From the NCBI GenBank assembly GCA_965658445.1, contig CBFHSF010000005.1:106258-170257 (forward strand): 64,000 nt of DNA, written 5' to 3'. Below the pieces are notes generated by a model, which was not told where the DNA came from, did not search any database, and saw nothing but the letters and a program-made list of their open reading frames with translations. The position numbers and the translations under genes were made by a program. Shown piece by piece: positions 35,350 to 44,153 of the stretch; position 1 is the stretch's first letter; each line of letters opens with the position of its first letter. Source of the DNA: CBFHSF01 sp965658445 (GTDB lineage: Bacteria; Bacteroidota; Bacteroidia; Flavobacteriales; Schleiferiaceae).

Positions 35350-36324
35350 ATGAGTACCATTGACGAGATTAAAAGACCCATCGCCGAGGAAATGAAGGCC
35401 TTTGAGCCCAAGTTCAAGGCATCTATGTCAAGTAGGGTCGCTCTCTTGGATCGCATCACCCATTACATTGTAAAGAGGAAAGGAAAGCAGTTGAGACCGA
35501 TGTTGGTCTTTTTGTCTGCCAAGCTTCACGGTGAAGTTTCTGAAGGCACCTATTTGGGAGCTTCTCTAATAGAACTCATGCACACGGCTACTTTGGTTCA
35601 CGATGACGTTGTGGACGAAGCCAATCAAAGACGAGGCTTTTGGAGCATTAATGCGCTTTGGAAAAACAAAATTGCCATTCTGGTTGGGGACTACCTATTG
35701 AGCAAGGTTCTATTGCTCGCTGTGGACAACAAGGAATACGACCTTTTGCAAATAGTTTCAACCTCAGTTCGAGAGATGAGCGAAGGGGAGTTGTTGCAAA
35801 TTGAAAAGGCCCGTAAGCTCGACATCACGGAAGAAATATATTTCGAAATTATTCGTCAAAAAACCGCTTCCCTCATTGCCTCCTGTTGTGGGGTGGGAGC
35901 AAGTTCTGTGGGAGCTTCTGAAGAAGACGTAGCTCAGATGAGACAGTTTGGTGAATACCTAGGCTTGGCCTTTCAGATCAAGGACGACCTCTTTGACTTT
36001 CAAGCCTCTAAAGCCATTGGAAAGCCCACCGGAATAGACATCAAGGAACAGAAGATGACCTTGCCATTGATCTATGCGCTTCAGGTTACAAATGCTTCAG
36101 AAAAACGAAGAATCATTAACCTTATCAAAAGGCACCACAACAATCCAAAGAAGGTGCAAGAGGTAGTTAACTTTGTGAATACCAGCGGCGGAATAGAGTA
36201 CGCTGAATCCAAAATGGCTGATTATCAATCCAAAGCGATTGACCTTATAACGAAATTTCCGAATTCTCCTACAAAAGAATCCTTACTTTTGTTAGTAGAC
36301 TATGTGATACATAGAAAGAAATAA
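35350..36324 (+). CDS. Polyprenyl synthetase family protein
   Basis: 324 aa. First aspartate-rich motif DDVVDEANQRRG (about residue 88) and second motif KDDLFDF (about residue 214) bind Mg-diphosphate. GxxLRP-like GKQLRPMLVFLS is at the N-terminus. The enzyme chains isopentenyl diphosphate to a long all-trans prenyl diphosphate, probably for quinone side chains; the product length is not readable. TAACTTTA, a near -7 box, lies 8 bases before the ATG. Confidence 0.94.
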   Translation: MSTIDEIKRPIAEEMKAFEPKFKASMSSRVALLDRITHYIVKRKGKQLRPMLVFLSAKLHGEVSEGTYLGASLIELMHTATLVHDDVVDEANQRRGFWSINALWKNKIAILVGDYLLSKVLLLAVDNKEYDLLQIVSTSVREMSEGELLQIEKARKLDITEEIYFEIIRQKTASLIASCCGVGASSVGASEEDVAQMRQFGEYLGLAFQIKDDLFDFQASKAIGKPTGIDIKEQKMTLPLIYALQVTNASEKRRIINLIKRHHNNPKKVQEVVNFVNTSGGIEYAESKMADYQSKAIDLITKFPNSPTKESLLLLVDYVIHRKK

Positions 36325-36345
36325 CGTTAACCAAACAACTTATTT

Positions 36346-37173
36346 ATGGAAGAAATTGAAGGTGAAATCACCGATATCATGGATACGGTGGTAGATCTTG
36401 TAGTCACGCACGGGATGGCGGTGATTACTTCTTTGATAGTCCTCGTCGTGGGGCTTTGGATCATCAAGAAAATGATGAAGATGTTGGACAAGGTGTTCGA
36501 ACGTCGCAAAATGGATCCCTCTCTCGCTGGGTTCCTGCATTCATTTTTTGGTATCACATTAAAGGCCATGCTCTTTATTTCTGTCATCTCTATGATGGGA
36601 ATTCAGACGACCAGCTTTGTCGCCGTTCTCGGTGCCGCAGGTTTGGCTGTAGGTATGGCGCTGTCTGGTACGCTCCAGAATTTTGCGGGTGGTGTAATGA
36701 TTTTGATTTTCAAACCCTTTAAAGTGGGGGATTTTATTGAAGCGCAAGGGTACACCGGAATTGTAGGCGAGATTCAAATTTTTGTTACCGTTCTCAATAC
36801 TCCAGACAACAAGCGAATTATTATTCCCAATGGTCCATTGAGCAATGGTTCTATGACCAATTACTCTCACGAAGAAACGCGTCGTGTAGACTGGACCTTC
36901 GGGATTGGTTACGGTGACTCTGCCGACAAAGCCATTGAGGTGTTGACCAAGTTGTGTAAAGATGACGACAGAATTTTGGACAACCGAGAAACGTTCATCG
37001 CACTTCACTCTTTGGGCGATAGCTCGGTAAACTTTGTGGTAAGAGCATGGGTAAAGACCTCTGATTACTGGGATGTTTACTTTGCTATGAACAAGAAGGT
37101 ATACGAAGTCTTTGACAAAGAAGGCCTCTCTATTCCCTTCCCACAAATGGACGTTCACGTACACAATTCGTAA
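36346..37173 (+). CDS. Small-conductance mechanosensitive channel (MscS family)
   Basis: 275 aa. Three hydrophobic helices occupy residues ~20-130, with the pore helix AAGLAVGMALSGTLQNFAGGVMIL, matching the Ala/Gly-packed TM3 of MscS. A beta domain (VGDFIEAQG..GIVGEI) and an alpha/beta C-terminus ending IPFPQMDVHV follow. It releases solutes from the cytoplasm on osmotic down-shock. It follows the polyprenyl synthetase gene by 21 bases. Confidence 0.95.
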   Translation: MEEIEGEITDIMDTVVDLVVTHGMAVITSLIVLVVGLWIIKKMMKMLDKVFERRKMDPSLAGFLHSFFGITLKAMLFISVISMMGIQTTSFVAVLGAAGLAVGMALSGTLQNFAGGVMILIFKPFKVGDFIEAQGYTGIVGEIQIFVTVLNTPDNKRIIIPNGPLSNGSMTNYSHEETRRVDWTFGIGYGDSADKAIEVLTKLCKDDDRILDNRETFIALHSLGDSSVNFVVRAWVKTSDYWDVYFAMNKKVYEVFDKEGLSIPFPQMDVHVHNS

Positions 37174-37222
37174 GTACTCGATTTACCGGAATAGAGGAGA
37201 TCATTCTCCTGTGATATATTCA

Positions 37223-37254
37223 CCCCGTTGCGATCACCGCAGCGGGGTTTTTTT
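37223..37254 (+). terminator. Rho-independent terminator after the MscS gene
   Basis: CCCCGTTGCG, loop ATCAC, CGCAGCGGGG (one G-T pair), then seven T. It lies just before dnaG. Confidence 0.88.
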
Positions 37255-37257
37255 GTA

Positions 37258-37265
37258 TATTTTTG
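37258..37265 (+). promoter_or_regulatory. -7 promoter box close to dnaG start
   Basis: TATTTTTG matches TAnnTTTG and ends 9 bases before ATG 37275. It directly follows the terminator's T run, so part of the match may be coincidental. Confidence 0.4.
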
Positions 37266-37274
37266 AAAGTTCCC

Positions 37275-39248
37275 ATGGGTAAGATTGCAAGAGATACCAT
37301 AGACAAGATTTTTGACGCCGCTCGCATAGAAGAGGTCGTTGGGGAATTCGTGAACCTGAAGAAATCAGGGGCGAATTACAAGGGGCTCAGTCCCTTTACC
37401 CAAGAGAAGACGCCTTCTTTTTACGTGAGTCCTGCCAAGCAGATCTTTAAAGATTTTAGCTCGGGCAAAGGGGGCAATGCGGTTTCTTTTCTCATGGAAC
37501 TCGAGCACTTTACTTATCCAGAGGCGCTGAGGTATCTCGCCAAGAAGTACAATATTGAAATCGAAGAAGAAGAAACCACTCCCGAGCAGCAGCAAAAAGC
37601 TTCTGAGCGCGAGTCTGTTTTTTTGATTTCTGAGTACGCCAAAAAGGTCTTTGAAGATCAGCTTTGGGACACGGACGAGGGCAAGTCCATTGGCCTTTCT
37701 TACTTCAGAGATCGCGGATACACGGACGAGACCATGAAGACCTTCGGATTGGGGTACAGCCTTCAAAAGAAGGATGCCTTTTCTACAGGCGCCATTACCA
37801 AAGGGTATTCTGGAGACTACGTAGAGAAATCCGGAATTGGTATTCGCAATGACAGAGGGGGTTGGTACGACCGATTTTGGGGACGCGTTATGTTTCCCAT
37901 TTATTCCATCAGCGGACGAGTGCTCGGCTTTGGAGGTCGCGTTTTAGATTCCACTGCCAAGACAGCCAAGTACCTAAACTCACCCGAGAATCCCATTTAC
38001 CACAAGTCCAAGGTTCTCTATGGTCTTTTTCAGGCTAAGTCTGCCATCATCAAAAAGGACATGTGTTATTTGGTGGAGGGTTATACCGATGTAATTTCTC
38101 TCTATCAAGCTGGCATACAGAATGTGGTATCGTCATCAGGGACAGCCTTGACCACAGAGCAGATAGCCTTGATTCAAAGGTTCACAAAGAACGTAACCAT
38201 TCTTTACGATGGGGATGCCGCGGGAATAAAAGCCAGTTTTAGAGGGATAGACATGTTCCTCGAAGCTGGAATGAACGTTCGCGTCGTGCTTTTCCCCGAC
38301 GGTGAGGATCCAGATTCGTACGCCAAGACACGAACCGAAGAAGAACTCACAGAATTCCTCAAGGAGGCCCAAAAGGACTTTATGGCCTTTAAGACGGATT
38401 TGTTGTTGGAAGAAGCTCAGGGAGACCCCATCAAGCGCGCTTCCATGATTCGCGATATCGTGGCTAGTATTGCTAAGATTCCCGATCCTATCTCTCGCGA
38501 TGTCTACATTCAAGAGTGTTCTCGAAGAATGGACATGGATGAGAAGGTCTTGTTTGCCGAGTTGGGACAGCTTCGCGCCAAGCATTTAAATGAAAGTGCC
38601 AAGAAGCCTTCTTCAAGAAATGAAGCGCCTCCTCAGCAACCCATGGAGGTCGTTAGACCGCCACAAGAGAATATTGTCGAAGCCACCAAGGACGCTCTTC
38701 ACTACGAGCAGGAAAAGGATTTGATTTGGCTTCTGTTAAACTACGCGGATTATCAAGACGAGTTTCCTTCCTACGATGACAACGGCGAGGAAATTGTCGA
38801 GACCATGCCTTTGGGCGAATACGTTCTCTTTGATTTGATAGATGACAATCTGAAGTTTATCAACCCAGTGTTTCAGAAAATTTTTGAAACCTATGCTCAC
38901 GCCTTGGATGCAGAAGACACGCTACTGCCGGAGACGCATTTTTCGCGATCAGAGGATATGGAAGTGGCTCGAGTGGCCTCGGATTTAATGACGGAGAACT
39001 ATCAGCTTTCGGATTGGTCCAAAAAGGACATCATCGTCTTGGACAAGAAAAAGCGATTGGTACAGTTTGCTCGCGAAGCCGTTCTCCGATTCAAGGAACT
39101 CAAACTCGACGAACAAATTAAGCAGGATAGCGCCTCCCTAGAGAATCCCGAATTGACCGACGAGCAGCGAAGAGAAATCATGAATGTGATACAGAAGCGC
39201 ACGGCCATCCGCAGTCAAATCAACAAAATCCTCAATCGTCCTGTGTAG
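37275..39248 (+). CDS. dnaG: DNA primase with a zinc-less N-terminal domain
   Basis: 657 aa from ATG 37275 (a TTG four codons upstream is less likely). The N-terminal domain keeps the framework GANYKGLSPFTQEKTPSF and KDFSSGKGGNAVSF but the zinc ligands are changed: the usual CPFH reads SPFT and the usual CFGC reads DFSS. The Toprim core is intact: LVEGYTDV (about residue 266), SSGTALT, and LYDGDAAG. It makes RNA primers at the replication fork. The C-terminal helicase-binding part ends INKILNRPV. I recall the same ligand loss in flavobacterial DnaG proteins, so this is probably lineage-wide rather than a defect. Confidence 0.95.
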   Translation: MGKIARDTIDKIFDAARIEEVVGEFVNLKKSGANYKGLSPFTQEKTPSFYVSPAKQIFKDFSSGKGGNAVSFLMELEHFTYPEALRYLAKKYNIEIEEEETTPEQQQKASERESVFLISEYAKKVFEDQLWDTDEGKSIGLSYFRDRGYTDETMKTFGLGYSLQKKDAFSTGAITKGYSGDYVEKSGIGIRNDRGGWYDRFWGRVMFPIYSISGRVLGFGGRVLDSTAKTAKYLNSPENPIYHKSKVLYGLFQAKSAIIKKDMCYLVEGYTDVISLYQAGIQNVVSSSGTALTTEQIALIQRFTKNVTILYDGDAAGIKASFRGIDMFLEAGMNVRVVLFPDGEDPDSYAKTRTEEELTEFLKEAQKDFMAFKTDLLLEEAQGDPIKRASMIRDIVASIAKIPDPISRDVYIQECSRRMDMDEKVLFAELGQLRAKHLNESAKKPSSRNEAPPQQPMEVVRPPQENIVEATKDALHYEQEKDLIWLLLNYADYQDEFPSYDDNGEEIVETMPLGEYVLFDLIDDNLKFINPVFQKIFETYAHALDAEDTLLPETHFSRSEDMEVARVASDLMTENYQLSDWSKKDIIVLDKKKRLVQFAREAVLRFKELKLDEQIKQDSASLENPELTDEQRREIMNVIQKRTAIRSQINKILNRPV

Positions 39249-39298
39249 AGGGTCACTTTGTTTTTTGGTTATCGCATGGGCGAAAATGCCAATTCTCT

Positions 39299-40675
39299 CT
39301 ATTTAAAAATCAACTTCAATAGCTTCATCGTAAACGGAGTATACGGTGGGTACTTGAGCGCGGGGTCAATCCACGTAGCCGTTTTTAGCAATCCCTTGGT
39401 ATGAGAAAAGGCCTCAAATCCAAAGCGACCGTGATAGTTTCCAATACCACTTCCCTTGACACCGCCAAAGGGCAAATTGCTGTTGGCCAAGTGAACGGTC
39501 CCGTTGTTGATGGCGCCGCCACCAAAAGAGATGTTGCGCGTGTAAAAGTCTTGTTCCTCTCGTTTTTCGGAATACACGTAAAGAGCCAACGGGTTGGGGT
39601 GATCTGCGATTTTTGTTAGGACCTCCTCCCGAGTAGAAAAGGGCATAATGGGCATGATGGGACCAAAAATTTCTTCTTCCATGATTTTGGCGCCAGGCAC
39701 GATGTCCTCCATCACTGTAGGTTCTATTTTTAAATTTTTAGCGTCTGTCTTTCCTCCAATGACCACTTTGCCTTCGGTTAAATATCCCGAGAGCACTCCA
39801 AACCTTTGGGTGTTGATGATGTTGGCGACATCGGGATTGTCTAGGCCAGATTCTCCGTAGAATTTCTTTAATGCGCCTGCTAAGGCTTCCTTAAAAGGTT
39901 CGTATACATTCTTGTGTACCATGACGTAGTCCGGTGCCACACAAGTTTGTCCGGCGTTTAGCCATTTAGAAAAGGCAATGCGCTGTGCCGTCACCTTGAG
40001 GTTGGCTGACTCTCCAATAATTGCTGGGCTTTTGCCTCCCAATTCTAACGTGACCGGAATCAAGTGTTTTGCGGCTTGCTGTCCTATAATGCTTCCCACG
40101 CGTGGTGAACCCGTAAAGAAAATGTGATCGGGAAGCGCCTCGTCTATAAAATTGGGAACCACTTGGGCACCGTCTCCCTGAATGACCTGAACGTATTCTC
40201 TGGGAAAGGTTTCGTGCAACATGTCTTCAATGATCTGGGCGGTGTGTGAGGTCATCTCGGAAGGCTTGAGAACGATGGTGTTTCCAGAGGCTATGGCCGA
40301 AACAATGGGAGACATGGCCAGCATAAAGGGATAGTTCCATGGGGCAATGATAAAGGACATCCCGCGCGGTTCTCTGATCACATAACTCTTGGATGGAAAC
40401 ACGGCAAAAGGCGATCCCACACGCTTGGGCTTCATCCATTTCCTGAGGTGTTTTAGCGTGTGACTGATATCGGCATAGAGAAAACCCACTTCCGAGCTAA
40501 AACCTTCTGCACGGGGTTTTCCAAAATCGGCCACCAAGGCGTCTAAGATTTTTTCTTCCCAGATTTTTATGGCGCCCTTTAACTTGAGCAATTGCTCTTT
40601 CCTAAAGGCATAGGTTCTGGTGTGGCCCGCCTCAAAAAAGGCTCGTTGGGATTTCCCGATGTCTGGATAGTTCAT
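39299..40675 (-). CDS. Aldehyde dehydrogenase (class 3-like)
   Basis: 458 aa from ATG 40675; GTG 40684 would add three residues. The catalytic Cys is in NAGQTCVAPDYV (about residue 240), the general base Glu in TLELGGKSP (about residue 206), and NAD-site Asn in PWNYPF. Length and the short C-terminus ending KLLKLIFK match the ALDH3/fatty-aldehyde group. It oxidises aldehydes with NAD(P); the real substrate is unknown. The AlkD-like gene lies upstream on the same strand. Confidence 0.94.
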   Translation of the reverse strand: MNYPDIGKSQRAFFEAGHTRTYAFRKEQLLKLKGAIKIWEEKILDALVADFGKPRAEGFSSEVGFLYADISHTLKHLRKWMKPKRVGSPFAVFPSKSYVIREPRGMSFIIAPWNYPFMLAMSPIVSAIASGNTIVLKPSEMTSHTAQIIEDMLHETFPREYVQVIQGDGAQVVPNFIDEALPDHIFFTGSPRVGSIIGQQAAKHLIPVTLELGGKSPAIIGESANLKVTAQRIAFSKWLNAGQTCVAPDYVMVHKNVYEPFKEALAGALKKFYGESGLDNPDVANIINTQRFGVLSGYLTEGKVVIGGKTDAKNLKIEPTVMEDIVPGAKIMEEEIFGPIMPIMPFSTREEVLTKIADHPNPLALYVYSEKREEQDFYTRNISFGGGAINNGTVHLANSNLPFGGVKGSGIGNYHGRFGFEAFSHTKGLLKTATWIDPALKYPPYTPFTMKLLKLIFK

Positions 40676-40731
40676 ACAAATCACTTTTGTAGGTCGATGC
40701 GGTTTGCCTTTGTGTTTTGAAGCTTCTCGGC

Positions 40732-41580
40732 TTATAGTTTTTCAAAGGCAATCCTGCGAATCAACTTGGGTTCTGGCCTTGCCTCCACAAAGTCAATGAC
40801 TCTTTGGGGGTCTATGGCGGCGGCTTCTTTGAGCATCCAACCAATGGCCTTTTGTAAAATAACTTCTGGAGCAGAGTATAGTTTATCGGCAAGAGTAAAT
40901 AGGTCTTCGTGGTCACCGTCCTTAATCCATGCTTTGGTAGTCACCATGGCAATTCGGCGCTTCCAAACGGAGGGTTCATTGGCTAGGTCATAGAGCAACT
41001 TTCGGTCTCTGTTTTCCAGCCATGGCCCGAGAATTTTATAGCAGGAGCTGTCCACGATGTCCCAGTTGTTGACACCTTCTAAATGGTTGAGGTACCATTG
41101 TACAATCTCCTCTTGGGTATGCGGACTTTTGGTCTTTTTTTCGAATTGATTGACGGCAATAAAAATGGCCGTTAAGCGGTGATCGTGGATGGGGGATTGG
41201 ATCAATTCCGTCAGGGCCTCCAAAGAGGTATTGGTATAAACTTCCCTCGCGATTTTGCGCTGGTCAGGAACTTTTACCGCGAGGAATTGATCCCCTTCGC
41301 CATACCCACCGGGAAAAGCCTGAAAGAACNNNNNNNNNNNNNNNNNNNNNNNNNNNNNNNNNNNNNNNNNNNNNNNNNNNNNNNNNNNNNNNNNNNNNNN
41401 NNNNNNNNNNNNNNNNNNNNNNNNNNNNATTTTGCGCTGGTCAGGAACTTTTACCGCGAGGAATTGATCCCCTTCGCCATACCCACCGGGAAAAGCCTGA
41501 AAGAACTTTTCGGCGGTAGGTATTGCGCTTGGGCGGCTGCAAATATCAAGTGCGGCCTTTATGTCTTCGGTGGAAGCCAA
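40732..41580 (-). CDS. AlkD-like DNA alkylation repair protein, artificially lengthened by an assembly error
   Basis: As written the frame is 282 codons, but it crosses a 99-N gap whose two flanks are the same 78 bases (41252-41329 and 41429-41506). Removing gap and duplicate (177 bases) leaves a 223-aa protein in frame, the normal size of AlkD-type HEAT-repeat glycosylases. Family phrases include FFQAFPGGYGEGDQFLAVKVPDQR, NNWDIVDSSCYKILG with the conserved WD, VWKRRIAMV, and LQKAIGWMLKEA. AlkD removes cationic alkylated bases such as 7-methylguanine. It lies between the aldehyde dehydrogenase and aminopeptidase genes. Confidence 0.9.
   Translation of the reverse strand: MASTEDIKAALDICSRPSAIPTAEKFFQAFPGGYGEGDQFLAVKVPDQRKXXXXXXXXXXXXXXXXXXXXXXXXXXXXXXXXXXFFQAFPGGYGEGDQFLAVKVPDQRKIAREVYTNTSLEALTELIQSPIHDHRLTAIFIAVNQFEKKTKSPHTQEEIVQWYLNHLEGVNNWDIVDSSCYKILGPWLENRDRKLLYDLANEPSVWKRRIAMVTTKAWIKDGDHEDLFTLADKLYSAPEVILQKAIGWMLKEAAAIDPQRVIDFVEARPEPKLIRRIAFEKL
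41252..41506. repeat. 78-base exact duplication flanking an N run (assembly artefact)
   Basis: 41252-41329 and 41429-41506 are identical and meet at a 99-N gap. This is the pattern of two contigs with an unmerged overlap joined by a scaffolder. Confidence 0.95.
41330..41428. other. Assembly gap (99 N) that should not exist
   Basis: Both sides overlap by 78 bases, so the real gap length is negative. Confidence 0.97.
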
Positions 41581-41583
41581 GAA

Positions 41584-43467
41584 TTACAAAATGGCTTCTG
41601 TGGATTGCTCTTCTGAATAGTCCAAAAGGGCGTCCATAGTTTCTACTGCCACGTAGTGATAGTTAGGTCTTGCCTTGGCGTAGATTTCGCGAGCCCAATC
41701 CAATTGACCGGAATTCTTCATGGCAGAGTAGGTAGGCGTCAAGAATTTTCTGCGGCCTACATTGATCAAGAATTCTTCCACTACAGGTTTTACAGGCTCA
41801 TAACCTTTCATGATGGTGGGCTGAAACCAAGCGGCCAAAATTTCTGCATTGCCACTTTGGGTGAACATAAAGTTCTCGTCCAAAACCGCGAGTTGCTCTA
41901 CGGTGATGTCATCACCCAATCCATTGATAAAGCGCAACCACTCATGAGTAGACCATTCGTCCATTTGCGCGGTTCCGGGAATCATTCCCTTTTCCAAGTA
42001 AGAATCTATGGCGATCTGAACTCTCTCAAAGCGCGAAGGATTGGGAGTTGGACAGTTGTCGGGAATGCCGGCACCGTATACCCATTCGTCTACGCGTATG
42101 GTATTCTTTTGCTCGTCCGTCAAAAATTCGTTCAACAACACCAAGAAACCCTCGGTGTCCATCACTTGGAAAGAGTGATCGGTAAAGTATCCCTTTACAA
42201 ATCCATCCCAAGATTCGCGACCTACTGTTTCTTCGCACAGTCTCAAAAAGTAATATCCCTTGTCATAGGCGATGGAGTTCATACCGTCGTCGGGATTGCG
42301 ACCTTCCAAATGCAGTTTAAGATGGGTGTCTTTGGGGCGAGTTTCCATAAACTCTCCCACTTCGGCCGTAAGGCCATTGAGACTGAGAGAGGCCAACATT
42401 TCTGAGTAATCTCTTCCGTAAAGAGCTTCCATAATGCGCTCCTCAAAGTAGACGGTAAATCCTTCGTTGAGCCAGAAGTCATCCCAAGTGGCGTTGGTCA
42501 CCAAGTTTCCAGACCAGCTGTGCGCCAATTCATGGGCAACTAGAGAAACCAGTGAGCGGTCCCCGGCCAAAATGGTGGGCGTTGCAAAGGTCAACTTGGG
42601 GTTTTCCATTCCGCCAAAAGGAAAGGAAGGAGGGAGAACGATGAGGTCGTAACGTCCCCAAACGTAAGGTCCGTAAAGGGCTTCTGCGGCTACCACCATG
42701 TTTTCCATATCCTCAAATTCGTAAACGGCTGAGGCCAAAACGCTGGGTTCTGCATAAACACCTGTACGTTTACCTACGGATTGGAATTCTACATCTCCTA
42801 CAGAGAGAGCCATCAGGTAGGATGGAATCGCTTGGTCCATGGTAAAGTGGTATTCGCCACTTTCATTTTTTTCTTGTGGATTGTCTGCAGACATCAAGGC
42901 CATCATATGAGAAGGCACTTTTACATGTGCCTTGTACGTAAATCGAATGCCTGGGCTGTCCTGTGTGGGAATCCATGTTCTGGCCAAGATGGCTTGACTT
43001 TGTGTGAACAGGAAGGGAGATTCTTTACCCGCAGTTTGCTGTGGATTGAGCCACTGAAGTGCTGCCGCTTTGGGGCTGGTGGTGTATTGGATGGTCACCT
43101 TGGTAGTGGTGTCTCCAACAGTGATCCAAAGGGGTTGTCCAAGGGTGTTGTCCACGGGCCCCGTAGAAAACACGAGCTCTTTGCCATCTTGATCCTGAAC
43201 GGAGTTGATGGTGAGGTCCTTGCAGTCAAAGATTATTTGATTACCTTGTTTTACATCGACGTCCCAAGTGGCTTTTCCAAAGAGGGTTTTGGAGTCAAAG
43301 TCCACGTGAAGGGCCAAATCTAGGTGGGTCACCACCGCCTTGTTGGGTTCAGAATAACTGTGAGAGTCTTTTGCGTATACCATGGTATTTTCGTTTTGAT
43401 CCGTGGAGCTCGAACAGCTGGAGAGAATTCCAACTATGGCCAACAGACCCATCCATTTAGATTTCAT
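41584..43467 (-). CDS. M1 family aminopeptidase (leukotriene A4 hydrolase-like), lipoprotein
   Basis: 627 aa. The signal ends in a lipobox-like ILSSC, so it is probably anchored to the cell envelope. The substrate-binding PPSFPFGGMENPKLTF and zinc site HELAHSW with the downstream E in WLNEGFTVYFE (about residues 310-335) are those of the LTA4H subgroup of M1 peptidases. The helical C-terminal domain (residues ~480-620) is also present. It removes N-terminal residues from peptides, likely in the periplasm. The AlkD-like gene follows after 3 bases. Confidence 0.95.
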   Translation of the reverse strand: MKSKWMGLLAIVGILSSCSSSTDQNENTMVYAKDSHSYSEPNKAVVTHLDLALHVDFDSKTLFGKATWDVDVKQGNQIIFDCKDLTINSVQDQDGKELVFSTGPVDNTLGQPLWITVGDTTTKVTIQYTTSPKAAALQWLNPQQTAGKESPFLFTQSQAILARTWIPTQDSPGIRFTYKAHVKVPSHMMALMSADNPQEKNESGEYHFTMDQAIPSYLMALSVGDVEFQSVGKRTGVYAEPSVLASAVYEFEDMENMVVAAEALYGPYVWGRYDLIVLPPSFPFGGMENPKLTFATPTILAGDRSLVSLVAHELAHSWSGNLVTNATWDDFWLNEGFTVYFEERIMEALYGRDYSEMLASLSLNGLTAEVGEFMETRPKDTHLKLHLEGRNPDDGMNSIAYDKGYYFLRLCEETVGRESWDGFVKGYFTDHSFQVMDTEGFLVLLNEFLTDEQKNTIRVDEWVYGAGIPDNCPTPNPSRFERVQIAIDSYLEKGMIPGTAQMDEWSTHEWLRFINGLGDDITVEQLAVLDENFMFTQSGNAEILAAWFQPTIMKGYEPVKPVVEEFLINVGRRKFLTPTYSAMKNSGQLDWAREIYAKARPNYHYVAVETMDALLDYSEEQSTEAIL

Positions 43468-43726
43468 GTAATTGAAAATTTGTTTTTTGTAAATATAAAT
43501 CTAATCGCCAAATGGAAAACCAAACCAGACCCAGACCCGGAATATTCATGAGCCTTGTGGTCAATACCCTGAGTGTNNNNNNNNNNNNNNNNNNNNNNNN
43601 NNNNNNNNNNNNNNNNNNNNNNNNNNNNNNNNNNNNNNNNNNNNNNNNNNNNNNNNNNNNNNNNNNNNNNNNNNNTGGAGCCACGTAGAGCAATCCCTGG
43701 AAAAAGTATTTTACGAGCGTCTTCAT
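43457..43726 (-). pseudogene. Truncated DUF502 family membrane-protein gene spanning an assembly gap
   Basis: From ATG 43726 the frame reads MKTLVKYFFQGLLYVAP, then 99 N, then a stretch with MNIPGLGLV, and stops after about 89 codons inside the M1 peptidase start. The first piece and the IPGLGLV phrase are what I expect from the beginning of a DUF502 membrane protein, but the usual protein is about 200 aa. The rest is missing: either a real truncation or sequence lost in the assembly gap. Identification rests on short stretches. Confidence 0.45.
43577..43675. other. Assembly gap (99 N)
   Basis: N run inside the DUF502-like frame; the flanks do not match one another. Confidence 0.99.
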
Positions 43727-43742
43727 AGAGCAAATCTGGGTT

Positions 43743-44111
43743 TTAGCGCACGTCGTAGTTCCCTTCTTTTAAGGCGGTGCGCAATTTTTTTGGCATTTTT
43801 GAAACCACGAGGTCGTAGGATTGGTTAATCCAATGTGCAATTTTTCTGGGAGGAATGCTTCCGTCCAAAATGACAGCGGACCAATGCTTTTTGTTGAGGT
43901 GGTAAGCTGGAATCACTGCGGGGTATTGGTCTTGGAGTTCAGGGATGTCATCAGGTGGAAATTTGAGACTGATGGTTTGTCCTTTCTCCAAGGGAAGAAA
44001 GAGAAAAATCTTGCCCATAACTTTGAAGACCAAGGTCTCCTCGTCAAAGGGAAAGTCCTCAATGACACCGGGTTTGGACAAGCAATATTCTCTTATTTCT
44101 TCGGAATTCAT
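43743..44111 (-). CDS. MmcQ/YjbR family protein
   Basis: 122 aa, typical length. Conserved phrases are CLSKPGVIEDFPFDEETLVFKV near the start, ISLKFPP, and HLNKKHWSAVILDGSIP. The fold resembles a double-wing DNA-binding domain, but no function is established. TATCTTTG, an exact -7 box on the minus strand (44126-44119), ends 7 bases before the ATG. Confidence 0.92.
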   Translation of the reverse strand: MNSEEIREYCLSKPGVIEDFPFDEETLVFKVMGKIFLFLPLEKGQTISLKFPPDDIPELQDQYPAVIPAYHLNKKHWSAVILDGSIPPRKIAHWINQSYDLVVSKMPKKLRTALKEGNYDVR

Positions 44112-44118
44112 GTACGAC

Positions 44119-44126
44119 CAAAGATA
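44119..44126 (-). promoter_or_regulatory. -7 promoter box for the MmcQ/YjbR gene
   Basis: TATCTTTG on the minus strand, 7 bases before the start codon at 44111. Confidence 0.5.
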
Positions 44127-44153
44127 TTCTATTCCTTTGTAAAAACATTCACG

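Noticed and set aside
37275..39248. DnaG as a damaged gene
   Set aside because: Only the zinc ligands differ; the frame and the Toprim motifs are intact, so it is not a pseudogene.
41656..42405. 249-codon frame antisense to the M1 peptidase
   Set aside because: The peptidase frame carries all M1 motifs; the antisense frame is a shadow.
43821..44153. N-terminal extension of the thioesterase frame
   Set aside because: This part is antisense to the MmcQ/YjbR gene and does not resemble a thioesterase; ATG 44154 fits the family.
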